Below, piece after piece: positions 1 through 10,311 of a stretch of DNA of 64,000 bases. This DNA comes from Cannabis sativa (Eukaryota > Streptophyta > Magnoliopsida > Rosales > Cannabaceae). A program made the position numbers and the translations under genes. Numbering within the stretch: the first letter of the stretch is position 1; every line of letters starts with the position of its first letter. The DNA is taken from assembly GCF_029168945.1 (NCBI RefSeq), contig NC_083610.1, positions 50,733,429-50,797,428 of the forward strand, written 5' to 3'. The notes below the pieces were generated by a model that was not told where the DNA came from, did not search any database, and saw nothing but the letters and a program-made list of their open reading frames with translations.

Positions 1-1
1 A

Positions 2-743
2 TCGGCTAAGTAGGTAAGTACTCCTATGAGCACCACACTGAAATTAACAAAAGATGAGAATGGAGTAAAGGTAGACACTACACTCTATCGTAGCATGATT
101 GGAAGTCTTTTGTATTTAACTGCTAGTCGTCCTGATATACGTTACAGTGTGGGAGTGTGTGCTAGATATCAAAGTAATCCTATGGAATCTCATGTATCAA
201 TGTAAAAAGAATTATTAGATATGTTAATAGCACTCACGATTATGGAATTTGGTACTCGAAAGATACCAATTCAAATCTTGCTTGTTTTAGTGATGCGAGA
301 TTGGGCAGGGAAATGCGATGATCGAAAGAGCACAAGTGGAGGGTGTTTCTTTCTTGGGAATAATCTAGTATCTTGGCATAGCAAGAAACGTAATTCCATC
401 TCCTTATCCATCGCCGAAGCCGAGTACATAGGCTGGCAGCAGTTGTTGTACTCAACTATTGTGGTTGAAACAAATGTTGATTGATTATGGGTTTGATTTG
501 GGTGTTTTGACTATTTTTTGTGACAATACTAGTGCCATAAATATTTCCAAAAATCCTGTTCAACACTCTAGAACGAAGCACATTGATATAAGACACCACT
601 TTATCAGGGAACTTGTTGAAAATAAATCATTGCAATTAGAATATGTTGATACTGAAAAACAATTAGCTGATATTTTCACAAAGGCCCTAGATGCAAGTCG
701 CTTTGACTCCCTCAGAAAGTCTTTGGGAGTTTGCATTGTTTAA
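2..743 (+). pseudogene. Sirevirus pol tail: end of RT and RNase H, frame-broken
   Basis: This is the C-terminal end of a copia polyprotein, whose RNase H degrades the RNA strand during reverse transcription. Early codons give the typical YRSMIGSLLYLTASRPDI block; later stretches give DDRKSTSGGCFFLGNNLVSW, the AEAEY motif and TKHIDIRHHFIRELVE, all standard copia RNase H blocks, ending in the FTKAL motif near 680. A stop near 205 and frame changes near 270-300 and 430-460 break it into pieces at 221-484 and 459-743. The first acidic residue block (normally DADWAG) is disturbed by one of these frame changes. The final stop is at 741-743. Confidence 0.88.
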
Positions 744-1912
744 TTTTATCTGTTCATAATTCGTGTACAATAATGTTATGTGATTCTTCTCTAGCTCTTA
801 ATCTTCTATCATTGTATTTTGACAAATCATGTTTATGCTTTTGGAATATAATTAGTTAGGATCTCTGTCTGATCATACTTTGTGATGTTGTGTTAAAAGA
901 TTCGTGTTACTCTTTATTTGTGTCTGGGATTAAATAATGTTCTCTTACAGAGTTGAGCAATTTTTGTTTCAGTCTTGTCAGGCCCCTTGCTGGAATAGAG
1001 CTACCCATACTGAGGTGTGAAAGCCATCTAATGAGTAAGCTGGAACATTGTAATTAGCAACTATGATGAGGATGCACTACCATAGAAAAGGGCTACCTTC
1101 AGTATGTTGTGAAAGCATCCAGTTGCGGGATCAATTTGAAAAAGGCGAAATGAAAAATCTTGCCAAGGACAATGATCCTATTTACACTGCACACACTTAT
1201 GCCTGACAAGTGTGTTCAAATCTGTAAGTCTCCTCTATTAAAATTAAATTGATAAATCCTGGTTCACAACTTTCAGTAACATGCATATCTTTTTCATCAA
1301 CATCAATTAAGTATGATTATTCCATGAGATACTAATTAGTTATTTTCCTTAAAAGCATAACATGTATTTTATTTTGTCAATTGTCAATGATATTTGATTT
1401 ACTTGCTTAATTCGAATCACATATAGTTATTGTACACTTTGTCTTTAGTTTCGGTTTTTATTTAAAAAAAATAAAAAATAAAAAATAAAATGAGGGAGGC
1501 GTGTGACTTGCTTCATGGGTTAAGGAAAATCTTGTGCATAAATGGTAAGTATCAACATTCATTCTTTCTTTGATTTATTATGATATTTTTCCAAGTAAAG
1601 ATTAATCTATATATGGTAATGTGTCTTTATTCTTGAAAGATTGATTTATTTTTGGAAAAATTTATTGGCATTTCTAGTTTCCTTTTATTTTTCTTTAAAA
1701 AAAAAAAAGGGAAAGGAGTTGAGAAGTGGGCGGTTTCCTTTTTTGGTTCATGGGCTGGCGGTTACCATTTGAATTTTCAAAATTGGTTTCCTTTTTCTTG
1801 TTTTGATTCCAAAGTTATATAAACCAAATTTTGCCTCTTACATTCACCACCTACCCGAACCTTCTTTATTGTTCTTTGTCTGTCACTATTCATCTTCTCC
1901 TTCAGTTCCAAA
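744..1912 (+). other. Spacer between Sirevirus pol and the extra ORF
   Basis: An AT-rich stretch of about 1.2 kb with no supported gene. It contains short A-rich runs near 1465-1490 and 1697-1708. In Sireviruses the downstream ORF is thought to be expressed from a separate, possibly spliced transcript, so this stretch may have held the splice or promoter signals; I see no specific site I would defend. Confidence 0.5.
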
Positions 1913-3473
1913 ATGGTGAGAACCAAGAATCTCGGGCACACATAAAAATTAGAAGAAACCGTTCCAACTCCTTCTAGTGCACCCCCTGCTGCCTCAGTTC
2001 CTCCTCCTGCTGTTGCAAAGCCTGGAGATTCATCGCTTCCCCAGCGTGAATCTCAAGCCGTGAAGCCAAAACGTCCACCCAAGCAAGTTGCTCGCAAATC
2101 GGTAAGGCCCTATCGCACCTGGACTTCCACATCTGAATCCTCTAAGGAATCTCCTCCTCCATTGGCTATTCCTCCTCCTGCTGCATCAATGGCTGGCACC
2201 ACTCCAACAGGCCCTTCAACTCGAACTCGAGCCCAGCAAGCCTCAGCTGAGAAAGAACTTCAGGCCTCTAAATCTCGAGAGAAGACTGTTCCTCCAGCCA
2301 AGAAGAAACTCAAGACTACTCCTCCCTCGGTTTCCTCGAGTTCCAGTTCAGAAGAAGAGGATCCAATGGAAGTCTCTTCAGACAAATCAGTATCTCTGCA
2401 TACTGAGAAGGACAGTGAGGACACAGAACTCGAGCCAGAGCCTCCTCACTCGAAAACTGCTTCTGCAGCAAAGGCCTCTGCTGCTGCCAAAGGCAAGCAG
2501 CCCATGGAAGATCCTCCATCTGGTAATATCCCTTCCTCTATCTCTGGCTGTCCAACTTTTTACTATCGAGACAATGAGCGTGACTGGAATCTTTATGCAA
2601 CTCGTAAGTTTGAAAGTGAGAGGAATTATGATTTGCATGCCCATCGTGTTTATGGTATTGTAAAGTTCATTCAATTTCATCAATGGGAAAACACTCTTAC
2701 TGGTTTCATTGGATTCATTGCTAACATTATTAAAGAGTTTTATGCTAATCTTACTGATGATTTCCTAGATGAGAACTCTAGACTGTATAGAAGAGTGTAT
2801 GTTAGGGGTCACTGGTTCTCATTTTCTGAAAAGGACATTGCTCAGGCTCTGCAATTGCCTGAGAATGTATCCAATGCTGTGATGTCCATGGATCGTGACT
2901 TGATGCACTCTGAACTCACTGGTGCTCGTTCAGAATTGAAACCAGGGGAGAGTCTTCGAATTACTCACCTCACTTTTGCTCATGCTTCCCTTATGCGGTT
3001 TGCACTAAGCAATTGGGTTCCAAATTCTAACAAGACCGTGGTGTCTCAAGAAGTGGCTACACTCCTATACCGTATCACTTCTGGAACTTCCATTGATCTA
3101 GCCTCTCATATTCTCAACCAGTTAGTCTCCTTCCGAAGAGGTAAAAAGCCAACCTTCAAACTTGTATTTCCAAATCTAATCTATAAGGTTTTATCTTCTC
3201 AGAAGAATGTGGCCCAAGCACATGAAACACTTGAGCCTCCCATCACTGGCCCTACATTCCAACCCTCTGAATACTTTGATGGTGTGTTTCAAAAACGGCC
3301 AAAGGCCGGGTGCCGCCGTCGCTTCGCCGGTGCAAGTTCGCACCGCCGTCGCAGAACTCCTGGAAGTCAAGTCTGAACTTCAGAATGTGTACACTCGTCT
3401 TGAAGCAATGGCTGATGTCCAGCATGACATGTCCAGGCAACTGTCCACCTTGATTAAACTCTACAAAAATTAA
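1913..3473 (+). pseudogene. Sirevirus envelope-like / plant transposon-protein ORF
   Basis: This is the extra ORF after pol. The best start is the ATG at 1913; a TAA at 1943-1945 breaks the frame after ten codons, and the same frame is then open through 2060 to 3376. The N-terminal third is rich in Pro, Ser, Ala and Lys with an acidic serine run. Codons about 170-420 form a globular block with FYYRDNERDWNLYATRKF and GHWFSFSEKDIAQAL, resembling the plant domain often annotated as putative plant transposon protein. Near 3290-3330 the frame shifts and a heptad-like C-terminus (ELLEVKSELQNVYTRLEAM) follows to the stop at 3471-3473. I see no obvious signal peptide or membrane segment, so the envelope-like label rests on position, not on proven fusion function. 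Confidence 0.72.
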
Positions 3474-3548
3474 AGTGTTATAGTTTGTTTCTTTTTAATT
3501 AAACTTTGGTCTATTTTTGTTCTTTGTTTACTTTGGCACTCCGATAAA

Positions 3549-3796
3549 CAAAAAGGGGGAGAGATATTTATTTTTTTTTTGGTTTGTTGCCCAACTTTGG
3601 ACCCTTTTTTCAGGGGGAGTTGTGGTTTGTTAGTACTTGTGAACTTAATGTTTAAAGTTAGCATGTTCTTTGTTTTTATTGTGATATTCGATTGTGTTAC
3701 TCAGGGGGAGTAGTATCTTTTGCTCTTGCTAACTTTGCATTGCAGGTACTTTATGGTAAAAATTATTTTGTTCATCTAAAGTGCCAAAGGGGGAGA
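3549..3796 (+). promoter_or_regulatory. Cluster of four polypurine tracts
   Basis: Four G-rich purine tracts occur at about 3550-3561, 3612-3619, 3703-3710 and 3785-3796. The last is immediately before the LTR start and would prime plus-strand DNA synthesis. Repetition of the AGGGGGAG core upstream of the 3' LTR is a recognised Sirevirus feature. The ORF-free gap 3474-3797 is otherwise T-rich and holds no gene. Confidence 0.8.
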
Positions 3797-4257
3797 TTGT
3801 AAAGTCCTTTTTTGGCAAGTTAGGTGACAAAATAATTTTTCCTTTTTATGGTAAGATTGCTATGCATTCATTTTCGAAATCTTACCTCTTTTATTCGGTT
3901 ATTAGCTGCCATTTTCCTTGTTTGGAAAGTTGCACTTTCAGCTGAACTTTCCTTTGTTGAAAACTTCTCAAAAGAGAAGGAATTCTCTTTTGGAAAGTTG
4001 TCTTTTTTAGGGAAACCCTGTTTATTGCCTTTTCCTTATTGATTTCGATTGTATCTTGATACAATCAGAATATCTAATCTGTTTTTGGCAGGAATCAAGC
4101 ATTGAAAGAAGATCGGACCCGATTTTAGTAAGTTTCCCGTTTCTGGGCAGATCTGCTTCGTCAGCAACCGAATCTGATGTAGCAGATCGTGTTTCTTTTG
4201 GAAAGTTTTTGTTCAGCTGCTAATTCGAACTTGTGGTTGCCTCTTTGGTTTCTATGA

Positions 4258-4268
4258 TCTATAAATAG
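4258..4268 (+). promoter_or_regulatory. TATA box of the Sirevirus LTR
   Basis: TCTATAAATAG is a good plant TATA box. Transcription would start about 30 bp downstream, near 4295, just before the sequence gtttctttgttttgtgagag. Confidence 0.6.
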
Positions 4269-4450
4269 AGCCTAGAGAGCAACCATTCGAATTACCTCTT
4301 CCATTATTCATTTTTTGCATTTATCTTTTGTGAGAAGAGAGTGTTTCTTTGTTTTGTGAGAGCCTAGTTGTTCACCTAGGTTCTAGTTGTTCTATTTCTG
4401 TTCTTACTCTATCCTAGAGGTTGTGAAGAAGTACTTGACTGAACAAGAGA

Positions 4451-4556
4451 TTGGTCTTCGGGAGAAGACTTGATAAAGCCTTACTTCGGGAGGAAGTAAG
4501 CACTTGGTCTTCGGGAGAAGACTTGCTAAAGCCTTACTTCGGGAGGAAGTAAGCAC
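4451..4556 (+). repeat. Two-copy 53-bp tandem repeat inside the LTR
   Basis: Copies at 4451-4503 and 4504-4556 differ at one base. Each copy holds two small inverted motifs, GTCTTC...GAAGAC and TTACTTC...GAAGTAA, so each can fold into two short stem-loops. The repeat lies downstream of the TATA box, in what should be R or U5, and would be transcribed. Confidence 0.9.
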
Positions 4557-5013
4557 TCACACTTCAAAGACGAAGGGAATTCGGGCTTGAAGGTGTTTCA
4601 AGAAGTCAGATTCATAAAGTGGATTACAAAGGATTGCGGCAATTCTTTAGAGGGAGTCTAAACTTGTTTAAGTCAATTGTCTTTGTAATTTTGATACTTT
4701 ATTAATTGATTTCATTCTCTGGGCGTGGCCCCGTGGACTAGGAGTGTTCGTGAGAACACTGATACCACGTATAAATCTCTTGTGTCAAGTTATTTATTTT
4801 TCTGCAAATATTTTATATTACACATTACGTTTTTCTTTGTAGCAGAATTACCTTCTGCTGCTGCAAACGATTACAGTTTTTATATTTTCTTATATACAAC
4901 TGACATTTGCAAAAACACAGTTTTTCACATATCGTTTTAGAAGTTCATATTTAGGTTGTTAAATCAACATACTTGTGAGTAGATCTAAGTTCCTGGTAAA
5001 ATAACTTCCAACA

Positions 5014-6690
5014 TGGAGTGCACCAAGTCCTACGGACAAGCCACGAACAGCCGGAGTCTACCAATTGAAGGAGGAGGATAGTGTGAAAGCTCAACTTGAA
5101 GCTCTAAAAAAACAATTTGAGGCTTTCAAAACTCAAGAAGTTAAAGCACTCCAAATGGTTGCAAAAGTGGAAAAGCAAGAACCATGCTTTATTTGTGGAT
5201 GGACAGATCATCAACCACAAGAGTGCCCTAATCTTAGTATGTTTAGGGGAGGAGATGAGGAACAATGTAATGCCTTAGGGGATTACAAGAAGCCTTATAA
5301 TGCCTACTCCAACACATACAATCCTGGTTGGCGTAACCATCCCAATTTCAGTTGGAAGGATACAAGTCAAAATCAAGCATCTGGGAGCCAATGGAAACCT
5401 GACCAACAAAATAATTCTCTTGAGAATTCCATGAAAATTCTCGCAGACTCTCAACTAGAGGTTAGGACTTATTTTTCTCAGATGATAGAGGAATTGAAGG
5501 ACATAAATATTCAATTAACAAAGTTAAATGATTCTTCAGCCATTCAAGAGCGTGGTAAGCTTCCCGCTCAACCTCTAATCACTCCCAAAGGGCAACATAT
5601 GGCACAAACCTCTACTTCTTCAGAGTCTAATCTAAAGGGGGTTAATGCCATTACTACTCGAAGTGGTCAAAGTACAATATCACCATTACCTAAGACCACT
5701 AGTGTACCAATGCCCGCTCCAGATGTTGATGTGCCACAGAACCTTCCAGTGAAGGTGCCCTTCCCTCAGGCTTTGAAATCTTCTAGGAAGGTACTAGAAA
5801 ATCATGGTGAAATCCTAGAAAATTTAAAACAAGTGAAGATCAACCTTCCTCTCTTGCATGTGATCAAACAAGTACCAGCATATGCCAAGGTCATCAAGGA
5901 TTTATGCACCATGAAAAGAAAACACCATGTCAAGAAAACTGCGTTCTTGACAGAACAAGTATGTGCGGTGATTGAACAAAAGATACCGATCAAATACAAA
6001 GATCCAGGTTGTCCTACAATCGCTTGCCAAATTGGGACACAAGGATTTGGTCAAGCTCTCCTAGACTTAGGCGCAAGTGTTAATCTCATGCCTTATTCAA
6101 TTTACTTGCAACTAGGCTTAGGAGAAATCAAGCCCACATTTGTGGTGCTACAATTGGCTGACCGCTCAATTAAAAAGCCACGAGGAATAGTTGAAGATGT
6201 CTTGATTAAAGTTGGAAAATTCTATTACCCCGCTGACTTTTTAATTTTGGACACTCAGTCTGAAGTTAATACTGAGTCAAAAATTCCCATCATTCTCGGT
6301 AGGTCTTTCCTTGCAACAGCCAATGCTCTCATTAACTGTAGGAATGGTCTCATGAAATTATCTTTCGGGAATATGACTATGGAGGTCAACATTTTTCATG
6401 TTGCGAAACAACCACCAGACGAGGAGGAAGATTGCTATCATACTGATGTGATAGACACAATTGTTGAGGAGGAAGTTCTTTTGCATGATGATTCTGATTC
6501 TTTAAATGATCTCCTCCATGACTTTGATACTGAAAATATGCTTTATCCACCTGAGGAAGCTAACGTTTCTTCCATTCTTGAGGTGTCCCAAGATGAAGCA
6601 TCACCGTCGCAATATGAGAATTTGCGATTCCAGACCCGACCTATGAAACGCTTCTTTGGGTCCATGTGCGATATTGACAAATTCTGGTAA
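5014..6690 (+). pseudogene. Athila gag C-terminus and aspartic protease
   Basis: The frame is open from the very edge of the Sirevirus LTR (no ATG; a TTG at 5065 is not a real start) to the TAA at 6688-6690. A zinc-knuckle-like CFICGWTDHQPQEC lies near 5187-5230, followed by the Athila gag block NTYNPGWRNHPNFSWK. The protease centres on LLDLGASVNLMPYSIYLQLG near 6060-6110 and ILGRSFLATANALI near 6294-6330. The usual catalytic Asp-Thr/Ser-Gly reads Asp-Leu-Gly here, which should impair activity. The acidic tail ends before any RT. Function in a live element would be capsid formation and polyprotein cleavage. Confidence 0.85.
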
Positions 6691-8052
6691 GAGGGTAGGC
6701 TTACCTGAGGAGATCACCTTTGTGACTCTGGCCTACCCAGAATGATCAGGTTGTTTCTATTTCTGTTTATGTTTATATTTTATTCACTATTTATTTCCTT
6801 TGTTTTTGTTTTGTTTTTTCGAGGATCAATATTGCTGCTATCCATGGTTGCTTGCTCTCCAGGTGTTCTCTTTCCCTATTCTTTTAATTTTTATATATTT
6901 AGACATTGAGGACACTGTCTGATTTTAGTTGGGAGTGGTGAGCATATTCAAGCATCTTTCTTAATTTTTGTCATATTAATATTTTCAAGGTCAAATTTTT
7001 CAAAAATTACTCATTTATTCTTGTAAAATGTTATTTTTAAGCCAATTTTACTATCTTTGTTACTTAGAATTTTTCTAGAGTTATAAAATGCACATGCCAA
7101 ACTTCGTGGTAAGATGGGTGTTAGCACATATTTACTTAGAAACTTTGCCAAGTTTAAGTGTTCATATTTTTGTGAGTGGCGAGATTTGAGAAAACAACTT
7201 TTGAATTTTTATTGATTCTTAGACATGGTTATCATTATTTTGGACATGGTACTAGCATTTGATTGGATGTTACTTTAAGGGATAATTTTTTTTATAGACA
7301 AATCTTATAAGGGAGCCTTTGTGTAATTATTTTTTTTATGTGAAAAAAAAGAGAAGTGAAAGAAATTACAAGAGCAACATTTCCATCATTATATCCAACA
7401 TGTTGCCTCTTGTTCTTCAAAAAAAAAAGAAAAAAAAAGAAAAAGAAAAAAATTGCAAGAGCAACATTTCTATTCATTTGTTTAATATGTTGCCTCTTGT
7501 TCAAAAAAATTATAGTATATTATTTTTATTTATTTATTTATTTATTTTTTTTTTGTGGCTCCTAGAATAAATGTAAAAGATTGTCTATTTTCGCTTAAAA
7601 GTCCCGAAAAGCTGGTTTGTGGTATTCTTTATGGTGGTTGTCCAAATAATTCATAACCTATCTTCGTTTCAATATTTATTCAAATGTTTGTCCTAAATTA
7701 ATCTATCCTTTTCGAGTGCTCACTTTTCAATTTCCAACTCCATGAGTGAAATCCTTAGTGATGAATAAATATTTTCAATACCTGTGAGGCAAATGGAGTT
7801 GAGACTTTTACTTGTTACATTTTTCGAAAGCGTCTATGTGTTATGGTTTGCGGTAAGAAGGTTTAAGTTTGGTCCACACACTCACAACTCTAGATATATT
7901 CAAGGTAATTTTGTATAGTTCTTATTGCCTTGTTACTAACATTTTTCTTGAATATTTTTGTCATTTTAAAAATTTTTTACTTGAAAATATTATGCTGACA
8001 TTATTTCTTTTCGCTTGAATTGCTAGACACTACCAAGAAGCTAGTTGGGGGT
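6691..8052 (+). other. Non-coding 3' region of the Athila element
   Basis: About 1.36 kb of AT-rich sequence between the protease stop and the 3' LTR. It includes the phrase acattgaggacactgtctga near 6903, close to a conserved Athila 3' motif, long A/T runs at 7335-7560, and two similar hairpins (separate entry). No RT, RNase H or integrase remnant is recognisable, so pol was deleted or never present. The polypurine tract gttgggggt ends at 8052. Confidence 0.6.
7369..7499 (+). repeat. Duplicated hairpin in the Athila 3' region
   Basis: The arms caagagcaacat and atgttgcctcttg occur at 7369-7380/7400-7412 and again at 7456-7467/7487-7499. The two units are separated by an A-rich run. Each can fold into a stem of about 12 bp with one bulge and a 19-20 nt loop. 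Confidence 0.8.
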
Positions 8053-9350
8053 TGTGATAAAAGCCTAAATTTGTATATATTAAGCCTTTAATTGTGTATG
8101 TAAAATTAATTTAATTAAATATTTTTATGATTTTAATTATATAAATATTTTAATTAAAAATATTTAATTTATTTTAATTTTATGCTATTTTTCAGATTTG
8201 GAACACCAATGGTAAAATTGCAAATGATATAAGAAAAAGCCCAATAGCTCAAGCTCGTTCTCCCTTGCATTCTCTCTCCAATCAGCCTATGTGTATGTGT
8301 ATGTATGACTTGAGGTTTCAATCCAATTGAATCAAATAAGGCCCAAATTGGACCAAGTCTAAAGCTGAACGTTAGTGGCTTCTTTTTCCACTCTCCAACA
8401 ACATTACTTCACCTACAAAGTCTCCACTAGCTTGACATGTGGCCACATTAATTTGTTCAACTCTGAAACACAAGAGACGTGGGAATAGCTGAGTACACTG
8501 CTCGGCATTTTTGGGTCATTATGCCCACTAAATCATGCACGTAAAATATTAGATTTGAGGAGTAAATTGGCTCTATAAATAGGACCCTAAAATGAGTGTT
8601 GGACATCAGATTTTAGTTAGAGTTATTATACCAAAATTTTATCTTTCTATTTTCTTCTTCTTTATTTTACTTTATTAATTTTGGTGTAAAGACAATGCCT
8701 TTTCTAGGCTACTTTCTTTGGCAAGACTCAAGTGTAAGTTCATGCAATTTTTGTTCTTCTAATATATTGATTCTCATTGTTCTTCATTTTCACATTTGTT
8801 ATATTAAATTTCTCTTCTTCTTAATTGCACTTTAAATTTAATAGTACCTTTTATATAAGTTCAGTCATGCTTTTCTTATGTAAGTTAGGCTATTAATTAT
8901 TAGAGTGTTTATTATATTATATGATTTTTACTGCATTCTGCCGGTGGTATTTTGTCGATTTAAATTATATAATATGATAGTATTTTTAGAAGTAGTATTA
9001 ATTTAATTAGAGAACATATTTTTCTAGTGAGCTTAATCATACACATTTTCCAACTATAATTAATGGTGTAGAATTATAGTTGAGGTTAAAGAATCAATTT
9101 TATTAGGAAAATATAATTGCATGTACAAAGCTTGTGTCTTCCATAATCATTTTCTGATCACTTCTCATTTTAATTACTTGTTTAATTTTTAAAAATCATT
9201 TTCTCAAATATTCTCACATCACATTCAAGGTTCTTATTTTATTCTCGTAAAATTACTAACTGTCCTTTTGAGTGTATTTTTCCTCCCTGTGGATACGACA
9301 TATAGCCCGTTTACTACCGCGACCGCAGTGTAACTATTTGGGCGACATCA
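8053..9350 (+). repeat. Athila-type 3' LTR
   Basis: A 1298-bp LTR starting TGTGATAAAAGCC just after the tract ttgggggt and ending GGCGACATCA. A TATA box CTCTATAAATAG lies at 8571-8582. The end, with tttttcctccctgtggatac, is typical of Athila LTR U5. No second copy of the LTR lies in the window, so both borders are inferred from motifs. Confidence 0.7.
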
Positions 9351-10311
9351 CCAGTTTTCCCCAGAAACCCAAAAAAATTCAAAGCCTAACCAAATCGATT
9401 CCAAACCTCACTAAACCTTCCAGACCTGCATATTATACCCCAATAAATATTTTGCAAGCAATAAAACATCTACCCAAGCTCAAAATCTAAAATCACCATT
9501 AAAGCTCCAAGTTTGAGTTCTAAAACTCAAGACTTGGATAAACCTACTAACAGCCACTAAACCAAGCTTAAATCAACATATCTAAACATAACTTAACTTC
9601 TGAAAACAATATCAAACAACAACAACAACAGCTAAAATCATAATTTCATGCAAAAATCTATTTTCTTACAATTCAAGAAATCAAAGAGGAGGTTACCAAG
9701 AGCTTACCTAGAACTCAAGAACACCCAATCTATGCTGCAACAAGCTTGAATGGATGAAAAAATAGCAAACCCTAGCTACTTCAAGGTGGATTCGAAAGAG
9801 AGAGAGAGAGTTGAGAGAGAAATGCTTTCTTTTTCAAATTTTTTTATTTTTTGTAAATAATTGAATAAAAGGTTTTGTTTTATTATGTTACTACAGCCAA
9901 ACATTAACATAAAAATTCAGATTAAAAATTTGTATTCAACTCACATAAATACAAGACACGTAAAAGCAAAATGACCATTTTGCCCATTCCACACTAAAAA
10001 TCATAAAAGGTCACCTGGGACTATTTTTGTCAACTCTAAAATCTCAACTATTCCTGACATTTCCAATGTCTAACTATACTGCCCCGCTATACTAAAAAAT
10101 TCTAGGATGTGATTCTAATAGCCAAACACCGCGTTCTAATGTTGTTGGGCACAAAACATGTAAAATTATGAAATGCTATATATGACATATAAATTGCATT
10201 CTGAATTCAAATAAATTATCATAAATTAATAATTCAAAGTTAATAAATAATTTCCATAATTAAATCCTAATTATTTGCTAATTTCCAAATTAAGGCTAAG
10301 CGGTCTTTACA
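9351..10311 (-). repeat. Cut-off Tekay-type LTR
   Basis: From about 9362 this segment aligns with the second half of the Tekay LTRs at 19454-21811 and 26765-29092: shared blocks include ttccagacctgc, attaaagctccaag and the gcggtctttaca end. On the minus strand it begins TGTAAAGACCGC, the expected LTR start, which this copy keeps as TG. The inner part is missing where the Athila LTR begins. It is more diverged from the two complete LTRs than they are from each other. Confidence 0.75.

Larger units (their letters stand above)
1..5013 (+). mobile_element. Sirevirus-type Ty1/copia retrotransposon, 3' part
   Basis: The window opens inside a Ty1/copia element. In order it shows the end of pol (reverse transcriptase tail and RNase H), a long spacer, an extra envelope-like ORF, several polypurine tracts and a 3' LTR. 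An extra ORF after pol combined with repeated AGGGGGAG tracts before the 3' LTR is the known signature of the plant Sirevirus lineage. The 5' LTR, gag, protease, integrase and most of RT lie to the left of the window. The right edge at 5013 interrupts the open gag frame of an Athila-type element, so this copy inserted into that element and is younger than it. Confidence 0.85.
3798..5013 (+). repeat. Sirevirus 3' LTR
   Basis: A 1216-bp LTR. It begins TGTAAAGTCC directly after the last polypurine tract and ends CTTCCAACA. A TATA box (TCTATAAATAG, 4258-4268) lies about a third of the way in, giving a U3-R-U5 layout. The following 5 bp (tggag, 5014-5018) should be one copy of the target site duplication; the partner is outside the window. 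An internal 53-bp tandem repeat is listed separately. Confidence 0.82.
5014..9350 (+). mobile_element. Athila-type Ty3/gypsy element, 5' cut, pol missing
   Basis: A gag-protease frame of Athila type is followed, without any RT or integrase, by a 3' untranslated region, a polypurine tract (about 8043-8052) and a 3' LTR. The 5' part is separated by the Sirevirus insertion at 5013/5014 and lies off the window. The right end at 9350 abuts the middle of a Tekay-type LTR, so this element probably inserted into that LTR. Confidence 0.75.

Noticed and set aside
3848..4042. 64-codon plus-strand ORF
   Set aside because: Lies in the U3 part of the Sirevirus LTR and has no similarity I recognise.
7292..7570. 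Lys- and Phe-rich ORFs
   Set aside because: Translations of A/T-rich low-complexity sequence in the Athila 3' region.
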